Position numbers and translations under genes: made by a program. 16,527 nucleotides of DNA, taken from the NCBI GenBank assembly GCA_934167095.1, contig CAKPKE010000024.1, positions 1 through 16,527 on the forward strand. The letters run 5' to 3'. The notes under the pieces are model-generated. The model was given only the letters and a program-made list of their open reading frames with translations, was not told the DNA's origin and did not search any database. Within the stretch, counting starts at the first letter, position 1. Each line of letters opens with the position of its first letter. This document shows, in pieces, positions 1 through 6,887 of this stretch. Source of the DNA: an uncultured Clostridia bacterium. GTDB lineage: Bacteria > Bacillota > Clostridia > TANB77 > CAG-508.

Positions 1-113
1 ATATCATTTTTGTGCTCTCTTTTCAATATTTTATTTTCAATGTATTTGTGACATATCTATTTTAAACCTATATTTTTATGTTATTTTTATTTTTTTATGT
101 TAGATTATAATTA

Positions 114-1268
114 TTATTGAATAATCCATTCTCCATTTTCATTTTTTCCTGTTATTTTTGCATCGCTTTTTAATATTACTACAGGTCTTATACTTGAAGC
201 TCTATCAACATAAGTAGTATCAGCTTTATAAAAATGTCTTCCGTTAATGCGATATTTATTTTCCGAAAAATATGTTTCTAGAATTCCATACCAGCAACCT
301 TTTGAATTTATATTTACAGTTTGTGTTGCAAGCCAAAAGCCTGATGTTTCATTTTCTACTGTTTTATCTGTCTGAAATATAATTTTATATTCTTTTTTAG
401 TACTATCCATTGCTCTATATGATGAACAATAATATTGATAATCTCTTTCAATTTCTTCAACTGGATTTCCCTGTCTGTCAAAGAAATCAGTGCCTTCTGC
501 ATATATACTAGTTTTAGCTATTGCTACTTTTTCAGTATAATTTTCTAAATCACATACTAACTGCATAACATCTTCTGCTGTTAAGTTTATTCCTTTTTCA
601 GCTCCATTACCATGCCCATAAATACTACAAATATTATTTAATTCATTTATTCCTTTTAAGTAACCTGTTTTTCCTGAAAATATTAAATCAGTAGCATCAT
701 CAGCTTTTATTAAATCGTCACTTATCAAATAAACATTGCCATTTTTCTTTGTTAATACTTTCCACTTTATTGAATTATTTGATGAAAAGGTCTTATTCTC
801 ATAACCATTATTTTCTTTTAAAGTAGTATACTTGAAGCCTGTTCCTGCATTGTATTCAACATAATCTCCAACTACAACATTATTGTACAAGTAGCTTCCA
901 TCCGTTACTTTTCCGTTTTTTGATACCCAATATTTTTCAGTATTATCTACTGTTACTAGCCAAGCGTCCTCATCTTCAACTATGCTTATAGTTTTGTTTG
1001 GCATTTCATCTGTTAAAGTTTCCTGCAAGTTTTCTTTTGTTATATTTTCAAAGTCAGCACTTTTCATTTTTGCAGATGCCACCGATAACTCAATTTTTTC
1101 CTTTGTATCCATGTTTTTTGTTTTTTCACTTGCTTCCTGTGCCTTAGTAATTAACCCATTTTGTCCTAACACTAAATTAATACTTACTCCTGCAAGTATT
1201 AGTAGCACTACTATTGTTACCACTAGAGCAACAAGTGTTATAGCATTTTCTTCTTTTAATTTTTTCAT
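114..1268 (-). CDS. Pilin-like surface protein with type IV prepilin-style N-terminus
   Basis: Predicted cell-surface or secreted protein of 384 aa. The N-terminus is a short charged stretch followed by a single hydrophobic helix (residues about 10-30, starting ITLVALVVTIVV), the pattern of prepilin-like proteins. The usual Gly before the cleavage site is Ala or Asn here and the conserved Glu at mature position 5 is Ala, so normal PilD-type processing is uncertain. A coiled stretch follows (35-70). The rest is a globular domain ending with an IRPVVILKSD motif, a pattern I associate with clostridial surface proteins of unknown function. The start is placed at the ATG at 1268 because GGAGGA lies 7 nt upstream; the in-frame ATG at 1283 would translate that ribosome binding site as codons. 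A good promoter lies upstream. No pilus assembly genes are in the window, so the role is unknown. Confidence 0.75.
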   Translation of the reverse strand: MKKLKEENAITLVALVVTIVVLLILAGVSINLVLGQNGLITKAQEASEKTKNMDTKEKIELSVASAKMKSADFENITKENLQETLTDEMPNKTISIVEDEDAWLVTVDNTEKYWVSKNGKVTDGSYLYNNVVVGDYVEYNAGTGFKYTTLKENNGYENKTFSSNNSIKWKVLTKKNGNVYLISDDLIKADDATDLIFSGKTGYLKGINELNNICSIYGHGNGAEKGINLTAEDVMQLVCDLENYTEKVAIAKTSIYAEGTDFFDRQGNPVEEIERDYQYYCSSYRAMDSTKKEYKIIFQTDKTVENETSGFWLATQTVNINSKGCWYGILETYFSENKYRINGRHFYKADTTYVDRASSIRPVVILKSDAKITGKNENGEWIIQ

Positions 1269-1338
1269 CTGATGTTCCTCCATAATTTTAATATTATTCT
1301 TTTCGAAATATTAAAACTTATTCATTGTATTTATGACA

Positions 1339-1367
1339 ATCTTAGCATATGGTTTTAGCATAGTCAA
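1339..1367 (-). promoter_or_regulatory. Promoter of the pilin-like gene
   Basis: On the minus strand TTGACT (1367-1362) is separated by 17 nt from TAAGAT (1344-1339), and a TGC just before the -10 gives an extended -10 element. The predicted transcript starts near 1332, leaving an untranslated leader of about 64 nt before the ATG at 1268. The octamer TATGCTAA occurs twice in direct orientation across this promoter. Confidence 0.65.
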
Positions 1368-1402
1368 GGTCTAACTATATTATTTTTTGTTAAAATATCT
1401 TT

Positions 1403-1408
1403 TATAAT
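1403..1408 (+). promoter_or_regulatory. Possible -10 element of the XRE-type gene
   Basis: A perfect TATAAT lies 30 nt before the start codon on the plus strand. No good -35 sits at 16-18 nt; TTGTTA at 1387-1392 is too close to it, but would be 17 nt from a poorer TAGATA at 1410-1415. The exact promoter is therefore uncertain. Confidence 0.35.
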
Positions 1409-1437
1409 ATAGATATATTTCTTTTATAGGAGGCATT

Positions 1438-1674
1438 ATGGTTTATATAGATGTAAAAAAATTATTAGAGGATAGACAACTTTCAAGATATTGGCTTGTA
1501 AAGCATATGAACAGTGATTATAAATCAATTTCAGATATGATTGAGCATAAGACTTCTAGAATTAATCTTGAAACAATAAATAAATTATGCAAATTATTTC
1601 ATTGTACACCAGCTGATATTATTAAATATATAGAGGATGATGACGATAACTCAGATGATTCAAATGTATCATAA
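1438..1674 (+). CDS. Small XRE/Cro-CI family helix-turn-helix regulator
   Basis: A 78-aa DNA-binding protein consisting of one five-helix Cro/CI-type HTH domain (residues about 5-65). The recognition region runs through SRYWLVKHMNSDYKSISDMI, and the domain ends with the typical INLETINKLCKLFHCTPADII helix. The tail is very acidic (EDDDDNSDD). There is no effector domain, so it is probably a stand-alone transcriptional regulator of the compact type common in Clostridia. The ATG is preceded by AGGAGG at 1428-1433, 4 nt upstream. It is divergent from the pilin-like gene with a 169-nt shared intergenic region, so control of that gene or of itself is possible, but no clear operator is seen. A strong hairpin follows it. 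Confidence 0.8.
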   Translation: MVYIDVKKLLEDRQLSRYWLVKHMNSDYKSISDMIEHKTSRINLETINKLCKLFHCTPADIIKYIEDDDDNSDDSNVS

Positions 1675-1682
1675 TATACTAC

Positions 1683-1733
1683 AAAAATAACCTAAAGCAT
1701 AAAACTTAATTGTTTAAACTTTAGGTTATTTTT
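1683..1733. terminator. Bidirectional terminator between the XRE gene and ftsZ
   Basis: A perfect 15-bp inverted repeat (1683-1697 with 1719-1733; core ATAACCTAAAG / CTTTAGGTTAT) encloses a 21-nt loop. The arms begin with an A run and end with a T run, so the hairpin can terminate the convergent XRE gene (plus) and ftsZ (minus). Confidence 0.85.
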
Positions 1734-1738
1734 TATAT

Positions 1739-2731
1739 TTATATATTATATTTTATAACTTTTTTGTCTGCATTTTCTTCAATTCCAGTTGCAACAACAG
1801 TTACCATTACACCTTCATGTATGTTTTCATCAACTATTGTTCCAAAGATTATGTTTGCATCTTGGTCAAGGAATTCTTTTATGTAGTTAACAGCTGTGCT
1901 AACTTCGCTTAGTCCTAAATCAACACCACCTGTAACATTTACAATTACACCTTTAGCTCCTCTTACAGAAGTTTCAAGAAGTGGGCTATCCATTGCAGAT
2001 ATTGCAGCATCTAAAGCTCTTTGGTCGCCTTCTGCAACGCCAATTCCCATGTGAGCTATTCCGCTATCTCTCATGATTGTTTTTACATCGGCAAAATCTA
2101 TGTTGATGTATCCTGGAATTGTTATTAAGTCTGTTATTCCTTGAACACCTTTTCTTAATATTCCATCAGCTTCGCTAAATGCTTGAACTATTGTTGTTCC
2201 CTTTGGAAGAGCTTTTAATAAGTTGTTGTTTTCTACAACTATTAAAGCATCTACATTTTGACGCATTCTAGCAACTCCGTTTGCTGCGTTGTCTTTTCTT
2301 TTCTTTCCTTCAAAAGTAAATGGTTTTGTTACAATTCCTACTGTTAATATTCCCATACTTTTAGCAATTTCGCAAACAACTGGTGCTGCACCAGTTCCTG
2401 TTCCACCACCCATTCCAGCTGTAACAAATACCATATCTGTTCCTGTTAGAACTTTTCTTATATTTTCTTCGTCCTCTTTTGCTGCCATTTCACCTAAAAC
2501 AGGATTTGCACCAGCTCCAAGGCCTTTTGTTGTATTTTTTCCTATATTCATTTGGACATCAGCTTTAGAATGAACTAATATTTGTTCTTCTGTATTTATT
2601 GCAACAAATTGAACATTTTTTATTCCTTCATCGATCATTCTGTTTACTGCATTATTTCCAGCTCCGCCGACTCCTACTACTTTAATTTTTACTAAATTGT
2701 CATTATTGTTATCCTGGTCAATGTATCTCAT
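1739..2731 (-). CDS. ftsZ: Cell division GTPase FtsZ, without C-terminal tail
   Basis: Tubulin-like GTPase that polymerises at midcell to form the Z-ring. This 330-aa protein has the complete core: the nucleotide-binding N-terminus VVGVGGAGNNAVNRM (18-32), the tubulin signature GGGTGTG (108-114), and the T7 loop NIDFADVKTIM (210-220) that activates GTP hydrolysis in the adjoining subunit. The core ends at VMVTVVATGI (308-317) and only 13 residues follow. FtsZ proteins are usually 350-400 aa, with a disordered linker and a conserved C-terminal peptide that binds FtsA, SepF or EzrA; both are missing. This is not a late frameshift, because the terminator hairpin begins just after the stop codon. 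The ATG is preceded by GGAAAGGA. The gene has its own promoter downstream of the MFS gene and lies away from any ftsA or mur cluster. It is either a tail-less main FtsZ or a second paralogue. Confidence 0.95.
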   Translation of the reverse strand: MRYIDQDNNNDNLVKIKVVGVGGAGNNAVNRMIDEGIKNVQFVAINTEEQILVHSKADVQMNIGKNTTKGLGAGANPVLGEMAAKEDEENIRKVLTGTDMVFVTAGMGGGTGTGAAPVVCEIAKSMGILTVGIVTKPFTFEGKKRKDNAANGVARMRQNVDALIVVENNNLLKALPKGTTIVQAFSEADGILRKGVQGITDLITIPGYINIDFADVKTIMRDSGIAHMGIGVAEGDQRALDAAISAMDSPLLETSVRGAKGVIVNVTGGVDLGLSEVSTAVNYIKEFLDQDANIIFGTIVDENIHEGVMVTVVATGIEENADKKVIKYNI

Positions 2732-2769
2732 GACATTAAATTCCTTTCCTACTGCTAAAATACTACTAT

Positions 2770-2798
2770 ATAATACTACATTTTATTTGATTTATCAA
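2770..2798 (-). promoter_or_regulatory. Promoter of ftsZ
   Basis: On the minus strand TTGATA (2798-2793) is followed after exactly 17 nt by TATTAT (2775-2770). The start of transcription would be near 2763, about 31 nt before the ftsZ ATG. It lies just past the stop of the upstream MFS gene, giving ftsZ independent transcription. Confidence 0.7.
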
Positions 2799-2803
2799 TA
2801 TTT

Positions 2804-4132
2804 TTACTGATTTTTTTGCTCTTTTTCTTCTGTTATTTCGAATTCTATGTCCTCTTTTTTATATTCTTCTGGTTTTAGACCAATTCTTGTTTTCATATAT
2901 TTAAGAACCATTAGCATAGAGGCTAGTGCTACCGTACTTACTATTAAATAAGCATGTTGAACTTTTACCTTTTCTAGTATTAAACTGCCAATCAACGCTA
3001 AAATACTTCCTGATATTGCAGCTACAAACTCATAAGTAAATGTAATTTTTTCCCTGTTTTTATGATTTGTAAAATTCTTTAAATATTTATATTCTAGTAT
3101 ATACCACACTGAGGTGCACATTTTCATAGCCATATACATTAATATTACTATCGGTACAACTATTTTATTATTTGGAACTGTGCTTGCAACAAGTCCTACT
3201 ATAACGCAAGCTCCAATATATGTTAATGATAAAAATGTTAATGTTCTATTTTTAAAAGTTTTTTCTATTTTTTCTTTGCAAGTCAATGCAAGACCTGCAA
3301 TAAATGTTAACATTGCAAAGATTATTGCATAGTTTTCTTCTGAAACACCAGACGAAACAAGTAGTTCACTTCTATATGTTTCAATTACTTTTATAAATCC
3401 ATAAAATACTATCATGAACATAAATAATGCTTTCATTCTTTCAGACTTAAATATATATTTAAAAGACGCACCTAAATCATGCTTTGTTTCTTTTAATTGT
3501 TTCTTTATGCTAATATTTCTTTTTTTAGGCTGATAAACATCTTCAAAATGACATGCAATTATTATTGAAATCACTATGCTTGCCAAGCACACAACCATTG
3601 GCAAATAATTATTTATTATAAATAAATATCCTGCAATTAATGATGTTATTCCATCAAAAATATAATACATGCTTCCGCCTTTTGCATCTAGCTTTGAATA
3701 TAAACCTTCTCCACCATGAGTTGCAACAGAATCATATAATAAGTTTGACTCTGATATTGTTTTCATGTCATATCCTAACGCCTGAAAAATTGTTGCAATT
3801 ATTAACCCAGGAAGACCTGGCAGAAATATTATTAATATTATATAAATTGCTACAAATATATTTCCAAGTATCATACATCTTTTTTTGCCAATCGCTTCAG
3901 AAATTGTAACTGCAGGAATTTGCATTATTATTTTAAATATTAAATAGCTTGCATTTACAATTAATACTTGTGGAGCTGTTATCTTTTTAGTTATTGTATA
4001 AAACAAGAATTCTATCGCATAGAAAAATAGTAAATCCCATGAAAACATTTTATAAATCGGATACAATTTAGCATTACTTCTTCTAACTTGTCTTCTCGTT
4101 TTTCTTTTTTCTTTGTCAGGTTCTTGCCTCAT
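2804..4132 (-). CDS. MFS family transporter, 12 predicted membrane segments
   Basis: A 442-aa integral membrane protein of the major facilitator superfamily. Both ends are charged and cytoplasmic (RKTRRQVRRSN at the start, a Glu/Lys-rich tail). Hydrophobic helices fall in two groups of about six, separated by a charged central loop (about 200-230). The loop after the second helix carries SEAIGKKR (78-85), a degenerate form of the MFS motif A. The substrate cannot be read from the sequence; the family includes drug and small-metabolite transporters. The ATG has AGGATGA upstream and starts 12 nt after the 62-aa gene, which itself follows mutL by 14 nt, so the three are probably co-transcribed. 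I see no functional reason for that grouping. Confidence 0.85.
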   Translation of the reverse strand: MRQEPDKEKRKTRRQVRRSNAKLYPIYKMFSWDLLFFYAIEFLFYTITKKITAPQVLIVNASYLIFKIIMQIPAVTISEAIGKKRCMILGNIFVAIYIILIIFLPGLPGLIIATIFQALGYDMKTISESNLLYDSVATHGGEGLYSKLDAKGGSMYYIFDGITSLIAGYLFIINNYLPMVVCLASIVISIIIACHFEDVYQPKKRNISIKKQLKETKHDLGASFKYIFKSERMKALFMFMIVFYGFIKVIETYRSELLVSSGVSEENYAIIFAMLTFIAGLALTCKEKIEKTFKNRTLTFLSLTYIGACVIVGLVASTVPNNKIVVPIVILMYMAMKMCTSVWYILEYKYLKNFTNHKNREKITFTYEFVAAISGSILALIGSLILEKVKVQHAYLIVSTVALASMLMVLKYMKTRIGLKPEEYKKEDIEFEITEEKEQKNQ

Positions 4133-4144
4133 CTAATCATCCTT

Positions 4145-4333
4145 TCACTTTTCGTTACTATAAACATACAGGTTTGTTATCCCATCGTCGTCTATCATAA
4201 TTTTTGCATATTTACAGTTTTTTATATCTTCTGGTGCATCTTCAACCATTCCTTCATATACAACATTTACATCATCTAAATATATTTTTACATTTAATAA
4301 TCTTAGACTTCCTATGTTATCATATAATTTCAT
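4145..4333 (-). CDS. Small conserved-looking protein of unknown function (62 aa)
   Basis: A 62-aa acidic protein with no signal peptide or membrane segment. The predicted fold is mainly beta strands: the stretch KIYLDDVNVVYEGMVEDAPE followed by KYAKIMIDDD and a final TNLYVYSNEK strand. I do not recognise the family with certainty; small proteins with a similar YEG-V-D-P pattern occur in clostridial and phage genomes. It is very likely a real gene. The ATG has a good AGAGGTGA ribosome binding site, it is spaced 14 nt after mutL and 12 nt before the MFS gene on the same strand, and the amino-acid composition is protein-like. Confidence 0.65.
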   Translation of the reverse strand: MKLYDNIGSLRLLNVKIYLDDVNVVYEGMVEDAPEDIKNCKYAKIMIDDDGITNLYVYSNEK

Positions 4334-4347
4334 TTATTTCACCTCTT

Positions 4348-6135
4348 TTAAGAAAGTTGCTTTATTAAATCTTCTTTGCTAATTTTTATTGTCGTTGGTC
4401 TGCCGTGTGGACAAGTATATGGATTTTGCAAAGTCAAAAGCCCTTGAATTAACATATCTACCTCGCCTGGTTTTAGGTTCATGTGAGCCTTTACAGCAGC
4501 TTTACATGCAACTGTTGCTATAAATCTTTCTTCTATGTCTTTACTTGCTGTTCTAGAATTATTTATTATTTCGTCTAATACATCTAAAAACATATCTTTT
4601 GTATTAGTTTTTACTCTATATTCTATGTCTGGTATTCCATTTATTTTTATTGTATTTTCGCCAAAAAGTTCTATATCATATCCAGTTTTCTTAATTAAAT
4701 CTATATTCTGTTTTACAAATTCTAGTTCTTTATGAGTCAAAGTTACTATTTCTGAAAATAATAACATTTGTGAATTTGTAGATATATTATTTTTGTAGTT
4801 TGCTTTTATTTTTTCATATAAAATTCTTTCATGTGCAGCATGCTGATCTATTAAATATATTTCGTTGTCAATTTCTATAACTATATATGTTTGAAGAAGT
4901 ATTCCTAAATATTTATATTGTATTTTTCTTTCTTCTTCCCTTGTGATTACTATCTCTTCCGTATTTTCTTTTTGTTCTTCCTTTTCTTCATTTTTAGAGT
5001 TTTTTCTATCAAAAATATTTTTTATGTACCTATCATATAAAGAAGGTTTTTGCTCTTCCTTTTTTTCAAAATGATTAGTTAAAAAATTAAATTCATTTGA
5101 AACATATTCTTCTCTTTTTTGAGATTGCTCTGTATTTCCTAAAAACTCCTCACTTAAAGCTGCATTTTTTATTGCTCTATATACAGTTCTATAAATTACA
5201 TCTTCATCTTTAAATCTTACTTCGGATTTAGTTGGATGAACATTTACATCATAGTAATTGGCTGGCATATCTAAATTCAAAATAAAGAAGCCATATTTGC
5301 CAATTCCAGTACTTCCTTTAAAAGCTTGGTCAGCACTATTTGTAATTACTGGATTTTGAATATTTCTTTTATTTAAGAATATTAGTTGGTTATGTCTTGT
5401 ATCCTTTGCAATTCTTGTATTTCCTATAACTCCTGTAACTTTTATTCCGTCATTTTCATAATTTACATCTATTATATTATCACTTATTTCCTTGCCATAG
5501 AATTGATAAATTATATCTTTTAGCTTACCATTTCCGCTTGTGCTAAATACAAATTTATTATCATTCATAAGTCTTATTGATATATTTGGATTTGCTATAG
5601 CACACTTTTGTAGCCATTCTTTTATATATCTAAATTCTGTTGCATCTTGCTTTAAAAATTTATATCTTACAGGAGTGTTAAAAAATAAATCTTCTACAAT
5701 TATTGTAGTTCCAGTTTGGGCTGCAACTTCTCTAGTATCAATTATATTTCCTGCTTTTGCAATTATTTGAGCACCAGTTATAGCATCAGCTGTTTTTGTT
5801 ATCATTGTCATAGTTGATATTGCTGAAATGCTGGCTAATGCTTCACCTCTAAAACCCATAGTATATGTATGCTCTAAGTCTTCTATTTTATTTATTTTTG
5901 ATGTGGCATGGCGTTCTATTGCATTTGGAATATCCTCTAATGCAATTCCTTTTCCATTATCAGTTATTTTTATAAGAGTTTTGCCTCCATCTTTTACTTC
6001 TATTGTTACCTTTGTAGCTCCTGCATCAATAGAATTTTCAACTAATTCCTTTACTACATTTGCAGGTCTTTCAATAACTTCACCTGCAGCAATTTTATTT
6101 ATTGTTAAATCATCTAATAGTACAATTTTTCCCAT
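4348..6135 (-). CDS. mutL: DNA mismatch repair protein MutL (endonuclease type)
   Basis: Mismatch repair protein that links MutS recognition to strand removal. The 595-aa product has an N-terminal GHKL ATPase with LVENSIDAGA (31-40, catalytic Glu30 just before), DNGKGI (59-64) and GFRGEAL (94-100). A Glu/Lys-rich linker follows (about 335-405), then the C-terminal dimerisation domain. That domain holds DQHAAHERILYE (430-441), the metal-binding DQHA-x2-E-x4-E nicking motif of MutL proteins from bacteria lacking MutH, plus ACKAAVKAH (543-551) and CPHGRP (575-580), which complete the site. Length is normal. The start is set at the ATG at 6135, giving the canonical MGKI... N-terminus; an in-frame GTG at 6147 is possible but has no better ribosome binding site. 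mutS is not adjacent. Heads the mutL - 62-aa - MFS transcription unit. Confidence 0.97.
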   Translation of the reverse strand: MGKIVLLDDLTINKIAAGEVIERPANVVKELVENSIDAGATKVTIEVKDGGKTLIKITDNGKGIALEDIPNAIERHATSKINKIEDLEHTYTMGFRGEALASISAISTMTMITKTADAITGAQIIAKAGNIIDTREVAAQTGTTIIVEDLFFNTPVRYKFLKQDATEFRYIKEWLQKCAIANPNISIRLMNDNKFVFSTSGNGKLKDIIYQFYGKEISDNIIDVNYENDGIKVTGVIGNTRIAKDTRHNQLIFLNKRNIQNPVITNSADQAFKGSTGIGKYGFFILNLDMPANYYDVNVHPTKSEVRFKDEDVIYRTVYRAIKNAALSEEFLGNTEQSQKREEYVSNEFNFLTNHFEKKEEQKPSLYDRYIKNIFDRKNSKNEEKEEQKENTEEIVITREEERKIQYKYLGILLQTYIVIEIDNEIYLIDQHAAHERILYEKIKANYKNNISTNSQMLLFSEIVTLTHKELEFVKQNIDLIKKTGYDIELFGENTIKINGIPDIEYRVKTNTKDMFLDVLDEIINNSRTASKDIEERFIATVACKAAVKAHMNLKPGEVDMLIQGLLTLQNPYTCPHGRPTTIKISKEDLIKQLS

Positions 6136-6172
6136 TTTACATTCCACTTTTCTTAATTTTGTTACATCAGCT

Positions 6173-6201
6173 ATTCTACATTAAATAGAAAAAAATAGCA
6201 A
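6173..6201 (-). promoter_or_regulatory. Promoter of mutL
   Basis: On the minus strand TTGCTA (6201-6196) is followed after 17 nt by TAGAAT (6178-6173). Transcription would start near 6166, about 31 nt before the ATG at 6135. It is divergent from the dinJ-like promoter 39 bp away. Confidence 0.55.
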
Positions 6202-6239
6202 GGATTAGATTTTAAAATAATATATTTTTCAAAGTTGTG

Positions 6240-6268
6240 TTGAATTTGTGTATAAAATGTGATACAAT
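6240..6268 (+). promoter_or_regulatory. Promoter of the dinJ/yafQ-type operon
   Basis: TTGAAT (6240-6245), 17 nt, TACAAT (6263-6268), with TGA before the -10 giving an extended element. A short inverted repeat TGTAT (6249-6253) / ATACA (6262-6266) lies inside the spacer and overlaps the -10. It could be an autoregulatory operator for the ribbon-helix-helix antitoxin, but it is only 5 bp. Confidence 0.65.
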
Positions 6269-6300
6269 ACATATAATAAAGTAGTAGGAGGTGTTTAACG

Positions 6301-6570
6301 ATGGCTAAAACAGATACTTTACATGTTAGAGTTGAACCTAGTGTAAAACAAAAAGCAGAAAAAACATTAAATGATTTAGGATTATCTATTACAGAAGCTA
6401 TTAATGTCTTTTTAAACCAAGTAATTCTAAATGATGGTATTCCATTTGAAATAAAAAAACCTAAATATAATAAAGCCACAATTCAAGCACTAGAGGATAC
6501 TAAAAATCAAAAAAACTTAAGTAAAACTTTTAATAATGTAGATGAAATGTTTGAGGAGTTGAATAAATAG
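6301..6570 (+). CDS. dinJ: RelB/DinJ family antitoxin
   Basis: An 89-aa antitoxin of a type II toxin-antitoxin pair. The N-terminal ribbon-helix-helix DNA-binding part is clear: strand DTLHVRVEP (5-13), then helices through KQKAEKTLNDLGLSITEAIN and VFLNQVILNDGIPFEI, the classic DinJ pattern. The C-terminal half, rich in Lys, Asn and Glu, would wrap around the toxin. Antitoxins of this family bind their toxin and repress their own promoter. The start is well supported by AGGAGGTG 7 nt upstream (6286-6293). The stop TAG overlaps the GTG start of the following YafQ-like reading frame by one base, so translation is coupled. Because the toxin is frameshifted, this gene may be a retained antitoxin without an active partner. 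Confidence 0.92.
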   Translation: MAKTDTLHVRVEPSVKQKAEKTLNDLGLSITEAINVFLNQVILNDGIPFEIKKPKYNKATIQALEDTKNQKNLSKTFNNVDEMFEELNK

Positions 6571-6843
6571 TGCTAAAAATAAGGTATAGTAATCAGTTTA
6601 AAAAAGACTATAAATTAATACAAAAGAGAGGTTATGATATTGAAAAACTAAAATATGTTATTAATCTATTAGCTTCTGAAATTCAATTACCTGAAAAATA
6701 CAAAGACCATAGTTTGTCTGGTAATTATAAACGGTTTTAAGGAATGTCATATTCAACCTGATTGGTTATTAATTTATATTATTGAAAATGAACAACTAAC
6801 ATTGACTGTTTCAAGAACAGGCTCACATTCTGATTTATTTTAA
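6570..6843 (+). pseudogene. yafQ: YafQ-type RNase toxin, frameshifted
   Basis: Remnant of a ribosome-dependent mRNA interferase of the RelE/YafQ superfamily. The GTG start at 6570 overlaps the antitoxin stop. The first frame (MLKIRYSNQFKKDYK...) runs 56 codons to a TAA at 6738-6740. Reading continues without a gap in the +1 frame from 6733 (GFKECHIQPDWLLIYI...) to a TAA at 6841-6843. Joined, the product would be 90 aa, the normal YafQ length, with the family's active-site residues all present: His47, His60, Asp64, Trp65, His86 and Phe90 match E. coli His50, His63, Asp67, Trp68, His87 and Phe91. The lesion is most simply one extra C at 6732 (AAA C GGT TTT). It may be a recent inactivation, a sequencing error, or much less likely a programmed +1 shift at TTT-TAA. 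A terminator follows. Confidence 0.88.
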
Positions 6844-6849
6844 TATAGA

Positions 6850-6883
6850 AAAGATGAAATTCTTGTTATAGAATTTCATCTTT
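6850..6883. terminator. Terminator between the toxin-antitoxin operon and the metal ATPase
   Basis: A perfect 13-bp stem, AAAGATGAAATTC (6850-6862) with GAATTTCATCTTT (6871-6883), closes an 8-nt loop and is followed on the plus strand by AATTTTAATTTTTT. It ends the plus-strand operon and, by position, probably also the convergent ATPase gene. Confidence 0.82.
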
Positions 6884-6887
6884 AATT

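Noticed and set aside
1..113. Search for a terminator or gene downstream of the pilin-like gene
   Set aside because: The stretch is AT-rich with T runs but no convincing hairpin or reading frame; a feature could be cut off by the window edge.
6171..6479. Minus-strand 102-codon frame opposite the dinJ-like antitoxin
   Set aside because: It overlaps a clear DinJ antitoxin with a perfect ribosome binding site, covers the divergent promoter region, and its translation looks random.
6728..6741. Firm claim of programmed +1 frameshifting in the toxin
   Set aside because: The TTT-TAA slip site is suggestive, but there is no SD-like stimulator or known precedent in this family; a simple one-base insertion explains it, so it is kept only as a question.
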